The notes under the pieces are model-generated. The model worked only from the letters and a program-made list of their open reading frames with translations, made no database searches and had not been told where the DNA came from. DNA of 64,000 bases from Labia minor. Its lineage: Eukaryota; Arthropoda; Insecta; Dermaptera; Spongiphoridae. Below, piece after piece: positions 23,196 to 34,497 of the stretch. The translations under genes and the position numbers were made by a program. Position 1 is the stretch's first letter. Each line of letters opens with the position of its first letter. The stretch lies in the NCBI GenBank assembly GCA_963082975.1, contig OY720344.1, forward strand, positions 14,867,580-14,931,579. Direction: 5' to 3'.

Positions 23196-23456
23196 TTAAT
23201 CTTATTATGCTAGCTAAAATTGTTTGTTTGTATTATTGAGGACCCCAGTTCAATTCATTTTAATCAGATTGATGCAATGATGCAACATTTAATAATTGTA
23301 ATAAATAATTAAAGAATTATATATTAATATTTTTTAAAGGGTCGAGCGACAGATCGGTGTCCCAGGTATTAATATTACCAGCCAAACCCAATAATAATGA
23401 ATCATTTTTTTTAACTTAAGTACCGAGCCGAGGCTCGGGGTCCCGGTACTTTATAC
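23196..23456 (+). mobile_element. Family C element, copy 2 (short)
   Basis: It starts TCTTATTATGCTAGCTAAAA. It carries GGGTCGAGCGACAGATCGGT and GTCCCAGGTATTAATATTAC, and ends ACCGAGCCGAGGCTCGG plus GGTCCCGGTAC. The hairpin stem is CCGAGC/GCTCGG. Its tail block recurs twice in reverse at 61596-61960. Confidence 0.7.
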
Positions 23457-24360
23457 TTATTCATTAAATATGAGAAATAATTAAAAATGATTACTCGCGA
23501 CTACAAATGAAATTAATCATGACAGGGTATAAATAAACAAATAAGAATATTTTATAATGAAATAGAATAATTAAATTAGAATTATATATTAGAAGAAACT
23601 CTCTCATCATTGCACTATTAAATTAGGAGCACTTTATAATTATATAGTATAGGTTCTATTGATAAGTTGTTTTTTTTTTTGGAAGTTTTTAATTTCTAAT
23701 AAAAAAAATTTACTCCCATTTATTTAATTCTAATTTAATTACAGAGTTTCGATTGATGAAATACCTATATAATTTTCAAAATTAAGATTATGTGACCTTA
23801 GATCACAGGATTCATTGAAAATGTTTGAAGAGGATTATAGGACAACCATAAAGTTTACATATTCTGACACTGGACCACATCTTATTCATAGAAAAAAAAA
23901 TGTTTCTTATTTTTTCTTATTTTAAAAAAAAAAACGATTATAATTTAGAAGAATGTTAATTCTTTTTGAATACATGATGTCTTCAATGAAGAAATTATCT
24001 TTTTTTCAATGCAAATGATCTTATAATATGGTTAATATTAATATTAATTATAAAATCCAACTCCATAGTTTCTGGTAGGTGAGATAAATATATTTTAAAC
24101 TTAACTCAACTTTGTTTTTTTGTATTTATAATTTTATTTTTTTATTTAACGAGTAAGTATATTATTATATAATAACAATAATATTCTACAATCCTACATA
24201 TTCAAAATAAAATTTTAAACATTTTTTTTTATGAAAAATAATAGTCAAAAAGAATTTAAATCGAAGTTTCAATCAGGCATGTTTTCATGCAGTAAAGGGG
24301 ATTATCTCATAAAAATTATTAATAACGAGAATCAAAATTAAAATATATAAAACAATTCTT
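23457..24360. other. AT-rich spacer
   Basis: No recognisable feature. Confidence 0.4.
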
Positions 24361-24690
24361 TTGCCAGTTGTATTATATGGCTGTGAGGCGTGGACTATGA
24401 CTTTGAAGGACGAGAGTAGATTTAGAGTATTTGAAAAAAGAATTCTTTACTGGACAAAGAAGATGTGAACGCCAAGGATTAGTGGAGACTGCATAACGAG
24501 GAATTGCTTGACCTCTATTTATCTCCAGATATAATTAGGATTATAAAATTGAGAAAGCTGCGATGGGCAAAACACGCGGTTAGAATGGGAGAGGAAAGAC
24601 TGGCAAAAAATCTATTTGCGGAGACACCAATTGGAAATCGTTCGCTCGGAAGCTGCCAAAGCCAAACAAGCTTATGAAAATCTTAATAGT
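24361..24690 (+). pseudogene. LINE RT C-terminus fragment
   Basis: Begins in frame with PVVLYGCEAWTMTLKDESRF then RVFEKRIL, the usual LYGCE.W.......R..VFE..L motif of arthropod endonuclease/RT LINEs. After frameshifts it continues through a HNEELLDLYLSPDIIRIIKL-like stretch, a LRWAKHAVRMGEERLAK stretch and a last recognisable TPIGNRSLG. Stops and shifts make it a dead copy. Confidence 0.75.
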
Positions 24691-25777
24691 TAGTAAATTA
24701 TAGAATTTTTAATTACACAAATTTATTAATATACCAAATAAGTTCGATTCACAAATGTATTTGTTTTTTTATTTCCAATTACATTTCAAAATATTTTCAT
24801 CTAGATAGGTTTATGTAAATAATATTTTTCGAATTGACTTGACTTTAACTCAAAGTAGAACCAACCAATTATTAGTAATTTTTTTTATAGATGAAATTAA
24901 TTTGGAATGTTCGAATGTTGAGCTTTGAATCATGTGGGAAGATCGATGCAGGTAAAATACCGACTGGATTATTTTCTATTCTAGTTTATTAAGAAAAAAA
25001 ATAAGTGAATGATGGTTGTTATTTCATTTATCATTTTCTACCCTGAATTAATCACCGGGATTTTAATCCTCTACAATGTTTAGTTTAGAATAATGGTGAT
25101 ATTAATTCCAACTAGTTTAAAACACTCACCTGACTTTCCCTTGGCCTATGCAACAGGCAGATTAAGTCTTGTTAGCCATCATTGTTAATTAATAGTAGTC
25201 AAAGGATTAGGTAACATAATATCCCATACAACTTGTTGTACAAGATTCCATGATATATATTTCATATTAATGTGATTCAAGAATATTTAATTTCTATTAT
25301 TTAGATAAAATTATAAATATTTAAGAAAAAAAAAATTAATATATTTTGAAAGTATACCTTCATTATTTTATTATTATATTTTGTTTATATATGTTATATA
25401 TTCATAGATATCATAAAGGACAGAAGGTTTTATTTTATAACCATGATTTAGAAAATTTTTTTGAAATTTTTACAAAAAATATAAACTTAATGAAATACCA
25501 TCTCTTTCTAATTCTTAAAACAATAATTTCAATTAATAATACCCAAAAATAAATCAAATTCTCTTTTATTATTATTATTGCAAAACCTTTATTCGGTGAC
25601 AATTTAGTGGAATAAGATCTCAATTAAATTACTAGTAAATTATCTACATATCATATTTATGTGAAATCAAAAAGAAATTTAAAATGATATTTAAGTATTA
25701 ACCAAGTACTATTACATAATAGAGAAAGAAATTATTAAAAAAAACAACTAAAAATTAAAATTGTTAACAATTTATAC
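24691..25777. other. AT-rich spacer
   Basis: Mostly AT-rich. A slightly GC-richer island at 25120-25200 (GGCCTATGCAACAGGCAG, GTTAATTAATAG) is not repeated in the window. Overlapping 60-70 codon frames on both strands at 25346-25623 are AT-driven and not supported. Confidence 0.35.
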
Positions 25778-26105
25778 GATGTCTGTTCAAAAGAAAATTT
25801 TTGCGAGCTGTGTACATTCGATTATAGAAATTTTTTATTGTTATGTTGGTACACATATGTTTCTCATGTGGTGACATTATCAGCCATTTTAGATTAGTAG
25901 TTTGTCTTTGACAACTGAAAAAGTTAGTCACGTTTTGTGTGTACTTCGAGATTCTTTACTTAAAAAAAAAATAAGGAATACTACAAGGAAGTTATGCAAC
26001 GTTTGCGTGAAGCAATACGGCTCAAACGATCGGAATTGTGTAAAAACAAATCATGGATTCTGCATCACGATAATGCACCAGCTCACACCTCATTGCTTAT
26101 TTGTT
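25778..26105 (+). pseudogene. Mariner transposase remnant, copy 1
   Basis: It starts with a mariner-type end CGATGTCTGTTCAAAAG. A frame from about 25975 reads EYYKEVMQRLREAIRLKRSE then KNKSWILHHDNAPAHTSLL. The HDNAPAH motif carries the second catalytic aspartate of DD34D mariners. The N-terminal half and the third-aspartate region are missing. Sister copy at 31041-31837 on the other strand shares the leader GTTATGTTGGTACACATATG. Not functional. Confidence 0.85.
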
Positions 26106-27074
26106 TATTGTAATTTTTAAAACGAAAATTAGATTATTTTATTTGATAATTTTAGTTCATATTTAATGTGCATTTAAAACATTGTTTAGCAAAAGAGAAC
26201 ATATATTAGCTAAAAACAGTATATATTATACTATCTATATAGTGACATAAAAATATTCGGTTGCATAAATATCCGGCGTAATAAAAGTGCATCTACCTCT
26301 CTATTAACAAATGTAAAAACATTCTCTAATTCTAAACTTTACTGAGCATTAAATTTTATTTTATAATTCTTTCTTTTTTTGAGGTTTATAAACTTTTAAT
26401 ATTTAATATAAATATATTATATATATATAAAACATTAAAAATGCCGTCAAAGAAATTCAAAAGAGAATTTCAGCATATTATATTACAAATATTTGTTTAA
26501 ATTTTAAAATCTATCATTTTCTAAATGGAATCTTTTTGTTCAACAATTTAATAATATTTGAGTAAATAATTTGAAAACTGCCAAACAAATTTATACAGCT
26601 TTATGAATCATTAACAACAAAAATATGTTTTGCTGGTTAAATCTGAGTTTATTTCCCTTTTTAGCAGTTCAACCTTTAAGTTAAGTCTATCATATATATT
26701 TGAATACACACTCATTAATTAAATATGAAAGAGATATATTTAAAAAGAATAACTAACCAAATTTATAGAAAAAAAGTAAAAGAATACATTCTTACTTTAA
26801 AATCATAAAATTCACTTATCCATTAATTAATTTACTTAAACTTTTAATCAATTTTAATAAGATAATAAATTATTCTTCAATAAACTCAATTCATTTGAAC
26901 AATGAATATAAGATTTTTGGTTTTAGTTTAATTAAAATTTGAATTGATTAACAGGGTTTTTCGTTTTTTCAAGAACTTTGCGATTTAAACCAAAAATATT
27001 GTTGATTATTTTACAATTGATACAAAAGAAATATTGGAAGCATGACAAATATAATTGTTTAGTAGTTGTTCAAT
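26106..27074. other. AT-rich spacer
   Basis: No recognisable feature. Confidence 0.4.
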
Positions 27075-27215
27075 TTAACTGGGGTGACATGGATTTGGAT
27101 AAAACTTTACCAGTGGATTCCTTCTTTAATTATAAGAACATTTTTCAATAGACAATATAGGGGTCTCTTCTAGTCTACGAGATAATATGACAGTTAAAAT
27201 CGCTATCAACGTCAA
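27075..27215 (+). mobile_element. Half-copy of the 5381-5897 MITE
   Basis: Shares GGATTTGGATRAAACTTTACC, a GTGGATTCCTTCTTTAATTA-type stretch and GTCTCTTCTAG.CTACGAGATAA with one arm of that MITE. No opposite arm is seen nearby. Bases 27330-27360 (GGATATAGGAAAATTATTTA) resemble its centre. Confidence 0.6.
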
Positions 27216-27399
27216 TTAGCAGAGATTTATTAATTTTATTAATTTGGACATTAGAGGTCTTCAACTTCACTGGTGTGTTAATTTTTTTCAACCAGAAGAT
27301 GGCGATTTTTTTTTAGTTAGTAATAATTTAAATGGATATAGGAAAATTATTTAATTAATTAATTTAACAAAAACAACCGAAGAGTGGGGTGTTGGAGAA

Positions 27400-27403
27400 A
27401 AAT

Positions 27404-27434
<31 letters not shown>

Positions 27435-29263
27435 TTGTACGTATAATGATTCTCAGAGATATATTTAACAAATTTTAAAAAATAAAGGTTTGTTTAATTA
27501 AAAATTAGCCTCCGTTAAGAAATACGCCTAGTATAACATACAATAAGATAATTATTTTCAATTTTAAATAATTAATTCAATAAACCCAAAACTACTCTAA
27601 TGATATTCCAAAAATATCATTAATCCGATAAAAATAAAATTTATTTATTTTCATTGGAAGAGATTATTGTAAGACGTTTCCCCTGAAGTGACTAGTTCTT
27701 GAAAAGTCAGATAAGGACATTCGTTCAGGGGTTAGCGTCAAGAGCAGACGGACTTTATTGGGGAGGAAAAAAGGACCACCATTACACTCGGTCGTCTACG
27801 GACTATCGCTTACAAAAGGTCCGGCTACATTATTAACAAGAAATATTGTCTTTCAAGGAGTGTTTTTTTAAATTTTTTTAATCTAAGAATTAAAAATATT
27901 TGTTTCACAACAAATATTGGTTTTTCTTTAATTTTTATAAAACGTCTTTTATTTTCTTTTTTTATAAAAAAATATAAAAAAATTTCTGTATATAAAATTA
28001 TAATTTAAAGTTTACATTTAAATTTAAAGGTTTTAAAAATTTATATTTAAACATAAAATAAATAAATCTGATTATAAATTTTTATTCTTAATGATAAATT
28101 TAATTTTTTTTTCTTTTTTTGTAGTCCAGATCACCGGGGCAGTTCACGCCGATTCAAAGTCCACCCTTTTCCATTACACATAGGAGACCAACCCTTCTTT
28201 TTCTTAGATTTTCCCCTTCAATATCCACCCATATACAAAAAAATCATTACCCTACATTTGATGAACTCATACCTATTATATGCCTATCTGAGTTTCTAGT
28301 AAATCCTTAATCGCATATATTGATTTTAATTAAGAATCATGTTGATATACTTATTTTAAAACTTTATAATCAATCATTTATTCGTTTGATATTTGGATTC
28401 ATTTGAATTAATCGATTACGGTTTATGATCCCAATTCTTAAAAGAAAAAATATTTAATAATAAATATGAAAAGGATTTAATAAATTATAAAATACCTTTA
28501 GGAGTTATTCCTGTTCGATAAGATCATAGTTACAACTCAGTAAGGAGTTTTTCTCAATCGTGGGACTAATCTAATAAAGTATATGACTCCCATCCAGGAC
28601 GGAATCGGGACCCATATTGCTATCTCGCCTTAAACGAGCTCTCCCAAGAGATTATCTTCGACTTTTTTACTTAATGAATCCTTGTGTTTCTCATTGAAGC
28701 TAATAAAATGTTACGGGTACAACCAAAAGAAAATATTAGAGATTTGCATAACTAATAGTATTTATGTTCGGGGATATCACAAATCACGTTCTCTTTTAAG
28801 TATGGTGCTATATGGGTCTGATTATTTCTGCCTTTATATAGGATAGAAAAATTTATTACAGTATAATACTTTTAAATGCTAATTACAACTTGAAGGTATT
28901 TATAGAGAGAGGCTTAATGAATTCACTTGATATTACCATCCATGACTTATAAATTAATCGAAGAAAAATTTATACATGTAGGCATATGTATATATTTTTC
29001 CAGTTTTATAGACTTTAAGTTGAAAATTTTTTTTAATTGATAATATATTTTTTTTCCTCTTAGACAATTCAATTAACAATGTCTTGTCACCTATAATTAG
29101 AGAAATAATTATGATGAAAATAAAATAACTAAACTATTTAAAAAAACAAATTCTTATTATTTTTCAAAAAAGGAAACTTAATTATTTACCTTAATAAACA
29201 ACTGGTTAAAATAATTTTTTTATTAATAAAGTTCGATATAATTGACTTTATCGATAAAATAGG
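27400..29263. other. Spacer with three GC-richer islands
   Basis: Islands at 27660-27850 (GGAGGAAAAAAGGACCACCA), 28120-28200 (a pyrimidine tract then GTAG and TCCAGATCACCGGGGCAGTT, which could be a splice acceptor) and 28490-28680 (CCCATCCAGGACGGAATCGG). None is repeated in the window and none contains a recognised coding sequence. An AT dinucleotide run is at about 27400-27430. Confidence 0.35.
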
Positions 29264-29483
29264 TATAGCGATGGAAAAAAGAAAACGCCAGTGCGTAGCG
29301 ACTTTATTAACAGCAAAAATATCATATATGAATCAAAATTAAAGAAATTAATTTTTAATAACAATTTAATTTTAAGTGATTGTTTTATATTTTATGGTAT
29401 TAAAAATTAATTTCTTTAATATTAATTTACAATTAATACTTTTGAGAAAGGCGCTACTGGCGTTTTCTTTTTTCCTTTACTAT
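29264..29483. mobile_element. Near-palindromic hairpin MITE
   Basis: GGAAAAAAGAAAACGCCAGT (29273) pairs with ACTGGCGTTTTCTTTTTTCC (29456-29475). The outer TATAG bases extend the pairing, and an inner AAAGAAATTAATTTTTAAT pairs with its reverse around 29400. The whole 220 bases can fold back. No coding content. Confidence 0.75.
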
Positions 29484-29495
29484 ATAATAGATAGG

Positions 29496-29918
29496 AAGGT
29501 GACACAGGATAGGAGGTAGCGTAGCTGGCTCACATTCTCGTGGTTCCGGGTTCAAGGAAATTTCTCTAGCTGGAGTCTATGAGACGAAATCAACCCAGCC
29601 TCCGGGATCAAAGTTGGGAAGCTACTTGATAAAAAGTAGCGTCTCCGAACAAGAAAATTAAGGTAAAGGTTGATAGGACCCGTTCTACTGATCATAAGAC
29701 ACCTAAAGCCTAGTTTACTCGGGCTTAGTACTTGTCATTAGTTCAGGGGTGGGCAAATTCTTTTGAACGCCCGCCGGCCCGTTGAAAAAGTTGACTCTTA
29801 TTTTTATTTTTCGTTCAAAAAAAAACAAAAAAAAAAAAACATAAACTAGTAAACTAGCTTAATTATATAACCGACTTGATAGGCGTTGTCTTTGCGTAGG
29901 ACGTACTAAAATCAGAGG
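29496..29918 (+). mobile_element. tRNA-derived SINE, copy 3, with an insertion
   Basis: A box GTAGCGTAGCTGG and B box GGGTTCAAGG. Perfect 14-bp target duplication ATATAATAGATAGG (29482-29495, 29919-29932). Compared with the other copies, about 150 bases are inserted between roughly 29708 and 29862. The insert includes CAGGGGTGGGCAAA, a typical hAT left end. Confidence 0.9.
29745..29800. mobile_element. hAT left-end fragment
   Basis: CAGGGGTGGGCAAATTCTTT followed by GCCCGCCGGCCCG, typical of Charlie-like hAT termini. No matching right end follows, so only one terminus is present inside the SINE. Confidence 0.45.
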
Positions 29919-29932
29919 ATATAATAGATAGG

Positions 29933-31040
29933 TATGTGTATATATTTATTATAAATAAAAGATGTAGTTTCAATTATTTAATTGAAAATATAAATTTTAA
30001 AATTTGAAGATTTTACAAATTGATTATTTTTACTTTTAATATATAATTTTTTTTTATTCTTTTAGATGTTTAGATGGTGACATTTGAATAATTAAAGATG
30101 ATTGTTCAGATTATGCATATCTTTTTCAAAATTAATAACAAAAAAAAAATATCAATTTTTATCATGTTCACTTACATATAACAAACAAATTTTTCTATGC
30201 ATAGTAATAGATTGAACATGATAGGATGAAAATTTTGTCTCGATCAAAGTACCGCAAATAAACAAGAATATATAGTAAGATCAAAAAGGTTTGAATACCG
30301 TTTAGAATTCTCAGCATGACCCATGAAAAGTTTTATCTAAATCAAAATTCATGTTCATTATCGACCATCAACATAGAAAGAGAGGAATCAAGTGAAAGAA
30401 GAGAAGCGAAGAAGAAGTGTCAGTAATTAAACGACCCTTGTACATGCATGCCATGTCTTACATATCAAAATTTCATTTGGATAGAAAATCTCCTTCAAGA
30501 TTACAGTTATTTAGAAATATTAAATGAGATATCGTTTCAATATTAAATTGATAATTCAAGAATAATAAAGTTTCATTAAAAGAAAAACAATTCAATGTGG
30601 AAGAATCAAAACGCGTGACTGTTTTTGAGATAAAAAATTAAATTTTCAATATTCTTTTTGAACATTCTAAAAAGGGATAATTTAAATTGAATCAAAGAGA
30701 AATTTTATCCAATTTTAAATTTTATATTTTTTTTTTAGTTATAAACTATAAAAGTGAAATAAGAATTAAAATGTTTTCATTTGAGACTATGCATATTTAT
30801 ATTAAAATGTGACTCTTGGTATATCTAAATTAGATGAACAAACAAAAATGAATTTTAAAATTTTAATTTGATAAATCTTAAATAATTTTGAGTTTAATAG
30901 ACAAACACTATGAACATTTATGAAATAAATAATTTATAAATGAATACAGTAGAAAATATTGACACAAGACCGTTTAAATAATTTTTTCTTCCGAATTCCA
31001 TTTCTAATATATATATTTATTCGATTAAATATGGTGAATT
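29933..31040. other. AT-rich spacer
   Basis: No recognisable feature beyond a GA-rich patch near 30380-30418. Confidence 0.4.
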
Positions 31041-31837
31041 TTGAGTTATTTCGAAAAGTATTTCTTTATTCATCAATATCCATTTTGTTCCCTTCAAAGT
31101 AATTGGCCTCAGATATAATTTGGCATCTTCCAATCGCCGAAGCACTTCTGAAATGCGCTTTTCGGTATGGTCATCAGCTCGTTCTTCGATTCCGACTTTA
31201 TCTCATTAATTGTGACAAAACGCTTTCCATTCATTGGTCTCTTCAATTTTGGGAATAGGAAAAAGTTGCAGAGAGTTAAATCTGGTGAATACGGGGGTTG
31301 AGGCATGATTACGGTGTTGTTTTTGGCCAAAAAATTACGAAAAAGCAATGATGTGTGATGATTTGTTTTTCCGAAATTCCGATCGTTTGAGCCGTATTAC
31401 TTCACGCAAACGTTTCATAACTTCGTTGTGGTATTCCTTATTAACAGTACGACTTGTTGGCAAGAACTCATGATGCACCACAACCATTGTAATCGAAGAA
31501 AACAGTGAGTAAAACCTTCACATTTTATCGAACTTGGCGTGGTTGTTTAAAAATCATGTACCACTTATAAACATTTTTTTAAGACAAACTAGACTCTCCA
31601 AATGCCACATTCAACATTATAAATGAGTTGGAGCACTTTATTCCATTTTTAACGGAAAATTTAATACAGATTTTTTAAAAAATCGAAGAACACACAAAAA
31701 CGTGACAAAGTTTTTCAGTTGGCAAAAACAAACTACTAATCCAAAATGGCTGATAATGTCAACATATGAGAAACATATGTGTACCAACATAACAAAAAAA
31801 AAATCGATAATCGAATGGAGCTTTTGAACAGACCTCG
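31041..31837 (-). pseudogene. Mariner transposase remnant, copy 2
   Basis: The minus-strand end CGAGGTCTGTTCAAAAG is at 31837. The leader is shared with copy 1. The conserved C-terminal frame (31109-31348) has PPYSPDLTLCNFFLFPKLK then RPMNGKRF and IPKSAFQKCFGDW. YSPDL holds the third catalytic aspartate of DD34D mariners. The HDNAPAH block that copy 1 retains is removed by a deletion of about 30 bases that joins KNKSS to HTSLLF. The N-terminal half is decayed and the far end is lost, so the element is inactive. Confidence 0.88.
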
Positions 31838-32827
31838 TGTATATAATATATATAAATATCTATATTTAATTATAATATATTCATACATATCAAATATAAG
31901 TGAAAAACTAACCATATCTTTCTTAGAAAAATATCTTAAAAATATATTACTAATAAATTTAGGAAGATTTAGAAAAAAACTGTTTCAAGAAAAATTACTT
32001 TTTTACATATTTAATTTCCAATTAACAATTTTCAAAGTAGAAAATTATTTTTTTATTTTAATTTTTAATATTTTATTTGAAATTTTACAAATTTAAAATA
32101 TAAAAATAAAATATTTATTTTGTGTGTGTTTTTTTTTAATTGGATAAAGATTTAAAATTGCAATAAAAATTGCAATTGTCAATCAGGTGGTCCAATGAAT
32201 TGATTTGGCTATAAATTTGCCGGTTTGTGGTGACCGCGTGCCCTCGCGTCGCTGCTATTAAACGCATGCTGGAGCGTGGCGCACAATCGCAGGTTAATGA
32301 GCCATGCAGCACACACCCTCCAATCCTACCTACACACTCGCGATTCAATTCTAGTATCGCACGTGTGAACACTTCTTGACACTCTCTAATTATTTCCTAA
32401 CCTCGTATCTCGCATGTTCCCACCATCATCAACATGCAGGAGGCGTGTGCCGCTTGCGCGCTACAAGCTGTTCGAGATTAGTCGCCTCAATTCGGGAAAT
32501 AATTCCATTTGGGCTTTTTGTGAGTTTCTTTGCTTCTTGCTATGAATATCAATTTTTTATTTTTAAATTTACCTTAATAGAAGATAATTTACTTTTTAAA
32601 CGATCGAAAATATTCTTAAATAAAAGTTAATTTGATTAAAATTTTATCATTATCAAAAAAAAAAAAAAAAAAATAATAATAATAATAATAATAAGTGATT
32701 TTACCCAAAATGTGCATTGATATAATAAAAATATAAATTATCTTAGTTAGTGACTTATGTTTTTTATCTTTCTAAGTTATGTTAATCGTCTGTGTACTTC
32801 CTAGAGATTTCATTCTTTTTCAGTTCT
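31838..32827. other. Spacer with a strong GC-rich island
   Basis: 31838-32150 is AT-rich (the 105-codon frame at 31779-32096 is low-complexity). 32190-32520 is markedly GC-rich and not repeated in the window (GTGACCGCGTGCCCTCGCGT, GAGCGTGGCGCACAATCGC, ACATGCAGGAGGCGTGTGCC). Open frames on both strands show no known motif. At 32655-32694 an A run grades into an ATA trinucleotide repeat. Confidence 0.4.
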
Positions 32828-33194
32828 TTTTTACCGACAGACGATAGTAAGAGAGGTATTGTTTTCACACCAAATTTCACATGAGGAGATTTTTTTACAT
32901 ATCTCCACAAATCATGCACTTTGTATTGGTTTTATTCTCGAGAAAAATCATCTTTATTAGTTTTTTCTTAATTTAAAATTATATGACGTCATCCAGCCAT
33001 TCATGACGTCACAGTCTGGTCTTATATATATATATTATAAATAAAATAAAATTAAAAATATTTATGTTATATCCATATCTGTTTTTTATTACATTAATAG
33101 ATATATTAAAATTATTTGAAATTTTTTCTGTAGTTGGAAATTAATTTACTTCAAACCGTCGGTCGGTTCGGACCTGGCCACAGGTCAACTTATT
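32828..33194 (+). mobile_element. HINE family A, one-module deletion copy
   Basis: It has the 5' end (ACCGACAGACGATAG) but passes straight from the first ACACCAAATTTCACATG module into what follows the second module in full-length copies. Both microsatellite and GATGAAATTTGG motif are therefore missing. The 3' end is intact (CGTCGGTCGGT, GACCTGGCCACAGGTC, CAACTTATT). It looks like deletion between the two internal direct repeats. Confidence 0.85.
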
Positions 33195-33419
33195 GTTTGG
33201 TTTTTTTATTGTATAATATGTTAGAGCAAAGCTTTACCATATCTTAGAATATATTTTAATATTATTATTAAATATTAAATACAATATATTTTTCAAATAA
33301 AATATTATTCTGATATATTAAAAGATATTTCTTCTTTTCAAAAAAGTTAACTTTAAATTTTATTAGATATTAACACACAAAAACTTAAGATAGACAACAT
33401 AGTAATTGAAAATGTATCT
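33195..33419. other. Short AT-rich spacer
   Basis: No recognisable feature. Confidence 0.4.
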
Positions 33420-33660
33420 ATCTCTCTATCTCTATGGCTCTACGGAACTCGGAAGTTCTTGGCCGCAGTAACCACATTTCTCAAAGCGTCCCTATCCTGA
33501 TCAACAACCATCCAACTCCTATCCTCTCCCATCGCTCTCTCTCTCGTCCCTTCCTACATTGTCCACCCACCGCGTCCTTGGTCTTCCAAATGGTCGGTTC
33601 CCAAACGTTCTCCCCACCAGTATATTTTTCGATATTCTTTTCTCTCCCATTCTAGCCACA
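33420..33660 (-). pseudogene. LINE 3' end fragment, minus strand
   Basis: In reverse it ends with the coding equivalent of TAAKNF, then CATAGAGATAGAGAGATAGA, a tetranucleotide-like tail. It matches the tails at 8027 and 47930. It is head-to-head with a plus-strand piece of the same LINE at 33760. Confidence 0.6.
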
Positions 33661-33759
33661 TTTAAAAATGTAAAATAATTTAAATACTCGGGTTCTGTAA
33701 TCTCGAAAGATAATAATATTTGAGAAAAAATGCATTAACTCTGCATCTCAATTATTTAG

Positions 33760-33990
33760 GATTAAAATTGAAGATGCGATGAGCAAGGACACGTGGCAAG
33801 AAGGGGAGAGGAAAGATTGGCGAAGAATATATTTGTGGGGTCCGTTTTGAAGACGAAGAACGCGGTGGACGGATCTGAGAGATCAGAGAGATAAATAGGG
33901 GTTGGATGGGTGTAGCTCCGGATAGGGATACTTGGAGGAATGTGGTTGCTGTTGCCAAGAACTTTTTAGTTACAAATAGCCACAAAGATA
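33760..33990 (+). pseudogene. LINE 3' end fragment, plus strand
   Basis: Contains an AMSKDTWQEGERKDW-like stretch, then DRDTWRNVVAVAKNFLVT and NSHK, the classic end of the arthropod endonuclease/RT LINE protein. It is frameshifted between the two. With 33420-33660 it forms an inverted pair. Confidence 0.7.
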
Positions 33991-34497
33991 TAAAAATACA
34001 TATACCTATACATATACCTATACATATATATGATATAAGTAATATAACTTTTACTTTTTTAATATTAATTTATTTATAAATATATTTTAGTTTATTCTTA
34101 TGATTATTAGAATATTTATTATTATATTAAAGTTATGCTAATTGATATTTTCAATATTTATGAAATATCGTAAATAATAATAAATATATGTAATTGTATT
34201 TTTATTACACATAAATCATTATTGTCTAATGCATGCTTGTCTAAAGCTTGACCCAAAAAACCTTTAGGATACGGCCCAAACATTAATTATGAAAAATTTT
34301 AAATTTACACATTTTTATTAAAAAAATGTTTATAATATTTACAGTGATGTAAAAGATAATTTCAAAAATCGCATATTTATTATTTTTGTAAACCATTAAT
34401 CATATTGTCGAAACAACAAAAAAAATCAATTAATTTATTTTAGTTATTATTCGAATAATTTGACCCAATCAAATAAAAGTAAAATATTTCATACATT
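33991..34497. other. AT-rich spacer
   Basis: No recognisable feature. A short ACATATACCTATACATATA tract is at 34000-34030. Confidence 0.35.

Noticed and set aside
31779-32096. 105-codon plus frame
   Set aside because: Composition is almost all I, L, F, Y, K and N, as expected from AT-rich DNA. No motif, and it starts inside the mariner terminus.
33434-33655. Plus-strand 73-codon frame and the minus frame 33752-33985
   Set aside because: Both are the wrong strand of LINE 3' ends; the true coding direction is opposite in each case.
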